From the NCBI GenBank assembly GCA_015663855.1, contig DQRJ01000025.1, forward strand, positions 1 through 9,754: 9,754 nucleotides of DNA, in the 5' to 3' direction. The position numbers and the translations under genes were made by a program. Under the pieces are notes generated by a model. The model was not told where the DNA came from, made no database searches, and saw only the letters and a list, made by a program, of their open reading frames with translations. Positions 1-6,300 of the stretch are shown here, piece by piece. The first letter of the stretch is position 1. Every line of letters begins with the position of its first letter. The DNA is from Flavobacteriales bacterium (lineage in GTDB: Bacteria > Bacteroidota > Bacteroidia > Flavobacteriales_D > Sanyastnellaceae).

Positions 1-1591
1 TAGATAAAAGGTTTACTTCTGAACTGAGAGTTGAAAGTACTTGTAAGTCTGTTAGGTCAGAGGTGTCTACGACTTTTAGGGGTGAGCCGTGAGTCTCGTC
101 AGCGAAAACATAGATTTGGGCTTGAGAGTCCCACCACCCGCTGTGATTACCGCCTTGGAAGGGGTAGTCGGTGAGGGTTCCGAGCATCTGGGGGGTGGGA
201 GCGATTTGCATTACGAAAAGTCCAGCTCCGCCCGAGTTTATCCATGCAGTGTCGTTTTCGACGTAGATATCGTGACAGTAGTTTACCCAGGGTGAAAGAT
301 CTAAGTAAGGTGTCGGAGCAGTGGGGGTGGAGACGTCAAGAACTCTGACTGGCGTATTAGCTCCGGGACTCGATGTGCTGCATAGGTATAGTAAGTTCGA
401 AGCATTATCTACAAATACGTTATGGGCGGTAATGCAGAGCTCGTTACTGTCGTACAATGTGGTGACTGAGTTAGGAAGGGAGCTGAGATCAAATATTTGG
501 AGAGTACTCGCTCCTTGATCGCACACTGCATAGAGTACGTTCCCGTTAATGTGGTAGTCTCTATGAGTTACGTACGAGCCTCCAATAGCTCCAGGTAGAA
601 ATGCCACTTCTATAGCTTCACCCGAGGCGGAAATATCTAGAATATGAGTTCCCATAGTCGAGCCTAGAATTGCATACTCTGTTCCATTCATCAGCAATCC
701 CTCTACATCGCTAAAGGATCCTCCAAACCCAGTTATGGGCAATGTCGAATCTGTCCAATATCCGAACAACTCTACATTGTCCGACCGCCTTGTGCAACTT
801 CCATCGTCTATGGTAGCAAGGGGTTCATAATTGAAAGCGTCTTGATTCATACATCCGGGGACGGGGCAACCTGCGATAAGAGGAAGAGGCATGGTGGCAT
901 TATCGCCAGGGGGATTTGGTACTAGTCCGGAGGTTATTAAAGCTCCGAATTCATCATAGAAGGATAATTCTGCACCTTGCCAACCATCGCCATAGGAGTC
1001 ATTCATCCAAACCGTATAGCAATCTGGTGTTAGACAGAAGTCGTTAGTGTATTGAGTATAGCTGGCGAATCCAGTGAATGGTCCAGCTACGGAAGTGCCG
1101 AATTCATTATTAATTCCCCACGAAAGTTCCTCCCCGTAGGAGTCACCTGTTAAAACAGTATACACAGCCATTTCTCCTGGCGGACAAGTAATCACTCCGC
1201 ATTCGGGCGAAGTGAATAAGTCGATCATAGTAGAAAATGCCCCAACAGTACCTGACGCTAGTAATTCACCGGTTACAGTTGTGAAAGTGATTTCACCATT
1301 ATGCCACCCGTCGCCATATGAATCCTCTAAAAATGCGGTATAGCATCCTGGGGGTAAGCATAATTGCTCTACAAAAGTAGCGCTATCAGTGAAGTTAGTG
1401 AATGGACCGGCTGCGGTGGTCCCGTCTTCATTCAATACGCTCCATGTTATTTCTTCAGCCCAAATCAGTGTTGTCAATTCTGCGGTGATATTTGGGTACG
1501 GACAGATTTGGCCTAATGCTTGGAAGGGATTAAGGATAATTGCTAGAATTATAACTAAACTGATAAAATTGTATTTAGATGTTTTAACCAA
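1..1591 (-). CDS. Secreted choice-of-anchor B / LVIVD-repeat-like surface protein (3' end outside window)
   Basis: The minus strand stays open for 530 codons from a TTG at 1591 to the window edge, so the C terminus is missing. The protein begins with a signal peptide (about residues 1-28, hydrophobic core ISLVIILAIIL, likely cleavage near ALG). Two related modules follow (about 40-128 and 141-225), each with AGPFT, a Cys pair around CYT, and DSYGDGW. A Bacteroidota-type Cys loop then appears (241-266: GCMNQ, NYEP, IDDGSC). From about residue 273 the protein resembles choice-of-anchor B family proteins, with beta-propeller-like LVIVD signatures such as HRDYHINGNVLYAV, AHNVFVD, CHDIYVENDTAWIN and HSGWWDSQAQIYVFADET. 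A sorting tail may lie beyond the edge. It is probably an exported or surface protein; its ligand is unknown. The start is odd: an in-frame ATG at 1600 is followed at once by TAA, leaving TTG as the first usable start that keeps the signal peptide. Family placement is from recalled motifs. Confidence 0.82.
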   Translation of the reverse strand, partial: MVKTSKYNFISLVIILAIILNPFQALGQICPYPNITAELTTLIWAEEITWSVLNEDGTTAAGPFTNFTDSATFVEQLCLPPGCYTAFLEDSYGDGWHNGEITFTTVTGELLASGTVGAFSTMIDLFTSPECGVITCPPGEMAVYTVLTGDSYGEELSWGINNEFGTSVAGPFTGFASYTQYTNDFCLTPDCYTVWMNDSYGDGWQGAELSFYDEFGALITSGLVPNPPGDNATMPLPLIAGCPVPGCMNQDAFNYEPLATIDDGSCTRRSDNVELFGYWTDSTLPITGFGGSFSDVEGLLMNGTEYAILGSTMGTHILDISASGEAIEVAFLPGAIGGSYVTHRDYHINGNVLYAVCDQGASTLQIFDLSSLPNSVTTLYDSNELCITAHNVFVDNASNLLYLCSTSSPGANTPVRVLDVSTPTAPTPYLDLSPWVNYCHDIYVENDTAWINSGGAGLFVMQIAPTPQMLGTLTDYPFQGGNHSGWWDSQAQIYVFADETHGSPLKVVDTSDLTDLQVLSTLSSEVNLLS

Positions 1592-1699
1592 AACTTACAT
1601 TTCCTTATTTATGGGTTTACTAAGATAATGCTATTTTAAGTGTTCAGACGTATTCAAAACCTGTAACTGATAAATATGGAGTTAATGGCTAAAGCTTCT

Positions 1700-1741
1700 T
1701 AGGTTCGAACGATGTTTTTAATTTACGATACAGAGACGACG
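1700..1741 (+). repeat. 42-bp perfect direct repeat, left copy (att-like, dnaE 5' end)
   Basis: These 42 bases are identical to 3343-3384. They cover 12 bases upstream of an ATG plus ten codons (MFLIYDTETT). Flanking DNA to the left shows no similarity between the copies, so identity starts abruptly. It includes the 8-bp palindrome GTTCGAAC (1703-1710). The spacing between the copies is 1643 bases. Its position at a gene start and its sharp left edge suggest an integration or duplication boundary; that part is inference. Confidence 0.93.
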
Positions 1742-1789
1742 AGTATGCCGGAATTTTTTCATGCCCCTCTGACGGACTCCGAAAACTGA
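1712..1789 (+). pseudogene. Truncated second copy of the dnaE 5' end (25 codons then stop)
   Basis: The reading frame encodes 25 residues and stops at TGA (1787-1789). Aligned without gaps to the first 25 residues of the intact DnaE at 3355, 19 are identical: the first ten, then a variable patch, then APLTDSEN. The stop falls exactly where DnaE has Trp26 (TGG to TGA). The first ten codons are identical in DNA, whereas the next 48 bases match at only 29 positions. This is too short to encode the exonuclease fold and is best read as a displaced gene start left by an insertion or duplication. It could alternatively be a leftover translated leader; nothing shows that it is expressed. Confidence 0.82.
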
Positions 1790-1849
1790 ACTAGGTTATA
1801 TCACCTTGTATTGCAACTATATGGTTTTCAGGGCAGTCTCCTCACCATG

Positions 1850-1865
1850 TGTAACAAATGTTACA
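1850..1865. promoter_or_regulatory. Perfect inverted repeat TGTAAC-N4-GTTACA, candidate operator
   Basis: Two 6-base arms are perfect reverse complements around the spacer AAAT, 69 bases before the likely start of the secreted thioredoxin-fold gene. The 16-bp symmetrical form fits binding by a dimeric helix-turn-helix regulator. The following bases are not a T-run, so it does not look like a terminator. The regulator is not identifiable from this window, and a chance palindrome is possible. Confidence 0.35.
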
Positions 1866-1934
1866 TGCTGTTTCAATTTGTTTATTTTACTTTGTTGCAA
1901 GTTGAAGTTAATAAAACTCTTTAAATCATATACA

Positions 1935-3161
1935 ATGAAACTTCTTAAAACATTAATCTTCCTTTTCTCAATCTCTTTATTTACAGCAAATAGTTTTGCG
2001 CAATTGCCTGACGGCTCAATTGCTCCGGATTTCACTCTTGTTGATGAAAATGGAACTACTCACAATTTATACAGTTTGCTCGATGAAGGGAAAACTGTAT
2101 TCATAGATTTATTTGCAGTTTGGTGTCCTCCTTGTTGGACATACAAACAAACGGGAGCTATGGAAGATCTATATGTTCAGCATGGTCCTATAGACTATCC
2201 TGGAGTAAATGCAAATTCAACTAATGATGTAATGTTCTTTGCCATTGAGGCAGATGGAAATGACTGTGCTTGTCTCACGGGTAGTTGTTCATCTTCTACA
2301 GAAGGTAATTGGATAGAAGGAACATCGTATCCTACTATTTGTTTGAATGCGCCAGCAAATTTATCTAGTAATTTAGCTGACGATTATGCAACATGGTTTT
2401 TCTGGCCTTATATATATATGATTTGTCCAGACAAAACAACAACATTTATTGGGTCTCATGCGAACCCTTATAGTTTAGTTGGGGATTGTGTTACAATTAC
2501 TGACAATCAGGGGCCGGATTTTGCTGGCACTCCTAGTCTAGTTAATGTCCCATGTGATGATACAAACGCTTTCAATGAAATCACCGCAAGTCTAACCGAC
2601 CCGTGCACCCCGATAACATTGACCTTTGTTGATGTTAATACCGGATTAGGATGCGGGGGGGGCGACATTGCACGCACCTACTCAGCAATAGATGGATGTG
2701 GAAACATCAGTACTTTCACTCAGACAATTTCTTTCACAGATAGCACTCCCCCCATATTTACCTCTGTTCCTTCGGACATCACGATTCCATGTGATAGCGG
2801 ATTGACTGATTTTGGTATTGCTTTCGTATCTGACAACTGTTCTCAGGTAAATCCTACAACTGATGTCGTTATCGTTGGTGGACCTTGCCCAGAGGCATAT
2901 GAAATTCATAGAACATTCACAGCTCTTGATGACTGTGGCAACTCTTCCTCTTACACTCAAGTAATATTTGTTGAAGCGTCTGTCGCCGTTGGATGTCCTG
3001 CAGATGTTGATAATGATGGCGCTGTTACGGTTAATGACCTACTCGCTGTATTAAGCGAGTTCGGATGCACTACTTTTTGCCAATACGACCTAGATATGGA
3101 TGGAATTATAGGGGTTACAGACATTTTAGATGTTCTAGCCGCTTTCGGTACCATCTGTTAA
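1935..3161 (+). CDS. Secreted TlpA/thioredoxin-fold protein with HYR-like and dockerin-like modules
   Basis: 408 residues. I start at the ATG at 1935 because it opens directly on a signal peptide (MKLLKTLIFLFSISLFTANSFA, cleaved about residue 22); the frame extends 43 codons further upstream without protein-like sequence. Residues 24-185 form a TlpA/redoxin-like domain: APDFTLVDENG, then WCPPC (W63, C64, C67), and a probable cis-Pro loop SYPT (P133). The catalytic cysteine pair is intact, so thiol-disulfide activity is plausible. Two HYR-like modules follow (about 192-275 and 276-347), each with a TPP or GPDF opening, a Cys pair and DxCGN. The C terminus (354-408) has two calcium-loop-like units, DVDNDG and DLDMDG, in a dockerin type I pattern ending FGTIC. 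It likely acts outside the cytoplasm. No sorting tail is present in frame, but a fragment of one lies just downstream. The gene sits between the two 42-bp repeats, so it may be cargo of an inserted segment. Its substrate is unknown. Confidence 0.85.
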   Translation: MKLLKTLIFLFSISLFTANSFAQLPDGSIAPDFTLVDENGTTHNLYSLLDEGKTVFIDLFAVWCPPCWTYKQTGAMEDLYVQHGPIDYPGVNANSTNDVMFFAIEADGNDCACLTGSCSSSTEGNWIEGTSYPTICLNAPANLSSNLADDYATWFFWPYIYMICPDKTTTFIGSHANPYSLVGDCVTITDNQGPDFAGTPSLVNVPCDDTNAFNEITASLTDPCTPITLTFVDVNTGLGCGGGDIARTYSAIDGCGNISTFTQTISFTDSTPPIFTSVPSDITIPCDSGLTDFGIAFVSDNCSQVNPTTDVVIVGGPCPEAYEIHRTFTALDDCGNSSSYTQVIFVEASVAVGCPADVDNDGAVTVNDLLAVLSEFGCTTFCQYDLDMDGIIGVTDILDVLAAFGTIC

Positions 3162-3208
3162 TTTATATTTCTATGCAACCAACAGTTTTCCTTTCAGAGT
3201 GTCTTTTA

Positions 3209-3280
3209 ACTGCAATTGAAGCATTAGAAAACGGGTTTTCAATTTTCCCTAATCCAGCATTAAACATCGTGTTACGTTAA
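3209..3280 (+). pseudogene. Eroded type IX secretion C-terminal sorting-tail fragment
   Basis: In a frame different from the upstream gene, this stretch encodes 23 residues that include ENGFSIFPNPALNIVL before TAA (3278-3280). FSIxPNPAxN is the characteristic opening of type A sorting domains of the type IX secretion system; intact tails run to roughly 70-80 residues, so most is missing. It begins 47 bases after the stop of the thioredoxin-fold gene. It may be the former tail of that protein, cut off by frameshift and deletion, or debris from another exported protein. Recognition rests on one short motif. Confidence 0.55.
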
Positions 3281-3342
3281 GTGGTGGGCATTGTGTGAAT
3301 AACCGATGGGCTGTTTATGATGCCCGTTACTGTATTTATTGC

Positions 3343-3384
3343 TAGGTTCGAACGATGTTTTTAATTTACGATACAGAGACGACG
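3343..3384 (+). repeat. 42-bp perfect direct repeat, right copy (at the start of intact dnaE)
   Basis: Identical to 1700-1741. It comprises 12 bases before the dnaE ATG and its first ten codons, and contains GTTCGAAC (3346-3353) directly before GATG. If the bracketed segment was inserted, this copy restores the start of dnaE, and the upstream sequence (3281-3342) now has to supply its promoter. I see no good TAnnTTTG match there. Confidence 0.93.
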
Positions 3385-6300
3385 GGTCTGCCGAAAAACT
3401 GGAAAGCTCCACTTACAGATTCTGAGAATTGGCCCCGGTTAGTACAGCTTGCTTGGCAACTTCACGATGCTCAAGGGAAGCTTATTTCAAGGGGGAATAG
3501 GATTGTTAAGCCAGAGGGTTTCACCATTCCATTTCAAAGTGCTAAGATTCACGGGATAAACACTGAGAGGGCTGAGAGTGAGGGAGTTATATTGAGTGAG
3601 GTGATTGAAGAATTCAATAAGGACCTAGAGCGTGCGACCTACGTGATGGGGCATAATATTGAGTTCGATATAAATATTGTAGGCGCTGAGTTACATAGGT
3701 TAGGACAGTCATTTGAGGTTCTTACCGGAAAAGGCTCGATTGACTCCAAGGATGAAGCAACAGAGTTTTGTGCTATTCCTGGAGGTAGAGGGGGGAAGTT
3801 TAAGTGGCCTACGTTGACAGAGCTTTACACGAAGCTTTTTAATACAGGGTTCGGGGATGCGCACGATGCGGCATATGATGTTGATGCTACTGCTCGTTGT
3901 TTTTTCGAGCTTTGCAAGAGGGGCGTAATTAAGAGGCCTGAATTAGTTGACGTATCGAAAATAGTTTACGAAGCGCCTAAGCTCGAGGCTGCGAACTTCA
4001 AGAAGTCGGATGAAGTAGTGAAAGAGGAGGTGGAGAAGGTGTCGAAAGATCGAGGTGGAGAAGATTCGAAAAAGGCGGGGGCGAAAGAACTTGATGGGGT
4101 GAAGTTTACGCATCTTCATGCACACTCTCAATTCTCGGTGTTACAAGCGGTGAGTCCTGTTCAGGAACTCGTTGATGCTGCGGTTGCAAATGGAATGCCG
4201 GCTGTGTCGATTACGGATACGGGGAATATGATGGGGGCTTTTTTACTTGTGTCGGCAGCAAATAAAGCGAATATTACTCCCATAGTGGGGATTGAGCTTA
4301 ATGTATGCGAGGATATGTATGACAGGAGTCATAAAGATGATGGAGCTCAAGTTATACTGTTGGCTAAGAATAAAGCGGGGTATCACAACCTAGCGAAGCT
4401 ATCCTCTCAGGCATACACAGATGGGTTTTACTATGTTCCTAGAGTAGATAAGAAGCTCGTTGAGAAGTATAAAGAGAACTTGGTAGTTTTGACGGGGGGG
4501 ATGTTCGGTGAGGTTCCGTCTCTTGTATTGAATGTGGGAGAGAAACAAGCGGAGGCGGCGTTCGTGTTTTGGAAGGAATTGATGGGTAAAGACTTCTATG
4601 CCGAGCTTAATAGACATGGGTTAGAGGAGGAGGACGTTGTTAATGAGTTTTTGCTGCGGATGTGCGAGAAGCATGGGGTAAAATATTTGGCATCGAATAA
4701 CACTTATTACACGCGGGCGGAGCAGAGCGAGGCACACGATATTTTGCTTTGTGTAAGGGATGCAAGGAACATGAGTCAGCCTAAGAAGTATGTAGGAAAG
4801 AGGGGGCGGGAGTTTAGGTTTGGTTTTCCTAACAACGAGTTTTATTACAAATCGCCTGATGCAATGAAGGCTTTGTTTGCGGATTTGCCTGATGCGATTC
4901 GTAATGTTGAGACTTTGGTGGAGGAGTTTGAGGTGTATGAGCTTGCGAGGGATATTTTGTTACCTGAGTTTGATATTCCTAAGGAGTTTGTTTCTGAGGA
5001 GGATAAGAAAGACGGGGGGAAGAGGGGTGAAAATGCGTATTTGAGGCATTTGACATATGAGGGGGCGAAGAGACACTGGGGGGAAGATTTGCCTGCTGAA
5101 CACGTAGAGAGACTTGATTTTGAGTTGAAAACTATCGAAAACACTGGTTATCCAGGATATTTCTTGATTTGTGCAGACTTCATCGATGCTGCGAGGAAGA
5201 TGGGGGTGAGTGTCGGACCGGGCCGGGGGTCCGCGGCTGGTTCGGCGGTTTCATACTGCACTGGAATCACGAATATCGATCCGATTAAGTACGACTTGCT
5301 TTTCGAGAGATTTCTTAACCCTGATCGTGTGAGTATGCCCGATATTGATATCGACTTCGATGATGAGGGCAGAGGGCGTGTGATTGACTATGTGATAGAT
5401 AAATATGGTTCTAATCAGGTAGCCCAAATCATTACTTACGGTAAGATGGCCGCCAAGTCCGCCATACGGGATACTGCTCGTGTACTCGAATTACCACTCC
5501 AAGATGCAGATAGAATTGCAAAACTAATTCCGGATATTTCTCTCGCGAAGATGTTTTCTTTGAGCGATAAGCAGTTGAAGGCTGAAGTAAATGGATCGGA
5601 GGGTTTGGAGTTAATAAATCAACTGAAGAAATTAGCGGCAAAATCAGGTCTTGAAGGACATACTATCCAAACCGCGCGCGTCGTAGAAGGTTCTTTGAGG
5701 AATACTGGAATTCACGCTTGTGGAGTAATAATTACACCTACGGATATTACCGATTATGTGCCTGTGGCTGTGGCGAAGGATAGTTCTATGGTGTGTACTC
5801 AATTCGATAACCACGTCGCTGAAAGTGCTGGTCTATTGAAGATGGACTTCCTGGGACTTAGGACTCTGACCATTATTAAGGACGCGGTTACGAATGTTAG
5901 GGAACGCTCTGGAGTAGAACTCGATCCGGAAGAATTCCCCATAGATGATAAGCTCACATACGAGTTATTTCAAAGAGGAAATACGATAGCCATTTTCCAG
6001 TATGAATCTGCTGGGATGGCGAAGAACTTGAAGGAACTGAAACCTACTGAGTTTGGCGATTTAATCGCAATGAACGCTCTATATAGACCAGGTCCGATGG
6101 AGTACATTCCTTCGTTCATTAAAAGAAAACACGGAGTAGAACCCATAGTATACGACCTCGATGCCTGTGAGGAATATCTAAAAGAAACTTACGGAATTAC
6201 GGTCTACCAAGAGCAGGTAATGCTCCTCTCTCAAAAGCTAGCCGACTTTACTAAAGGCGAAGCTGACACTCTGAGGAAGGCCATGGGTAAGAAGAAGGCG

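Larger units (their letters stand above)
1592..1934. other. Gap of 343 bases between divergent secreted-protein genes, with a dnaE-start fragment
   Basis: No intact gene is visible here. The stretch holds the divergent upstream regions of the minus-strand surface protein and the plus-strand thioredoxin-fold gene, the left copy of a 42-bp direct repeat (1700-1741), a broken copy of the dnaE start (1712-1789), and a perfect inverted repeat (1850-1865). I found no convincing TAnnTTTG promoter on either strand; TTACTTTG at 1887-1894 differs at one defined base but lacks a well-placed -33 element. If the 42-bp repeat marks an insertion, the bases to the left of 1700 would be the ancestral upstream region of dnaE. 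Confidence 0.7.

Noticed and set aside
89..518. Two plus-strand reading frames inside the left gene
   Set aside because: They oppose a continuous minus-strand frame with clear domain signatures, so they are shadows.
1791..1797. CTAGGTT after the dnaE fragment as a third partial repeat copy
   Set aside because: Seven matching bases are too few to separate from chance.
1806..1934. A 43-codon N-terminal extension of the secreted thioredoxin-fold protein
   Set aside because: It covers the palindrome and upstream region, and the ATG at 1935 begins exactly at a signal peptide.
3286..3325. Inverted repeat GGGCAT...ATGCCC before dnaE as a riboswitch or terminator
   Set aside because: The loop is 28 bases, with only six perfect pairs and no T-tract; chance is likely.
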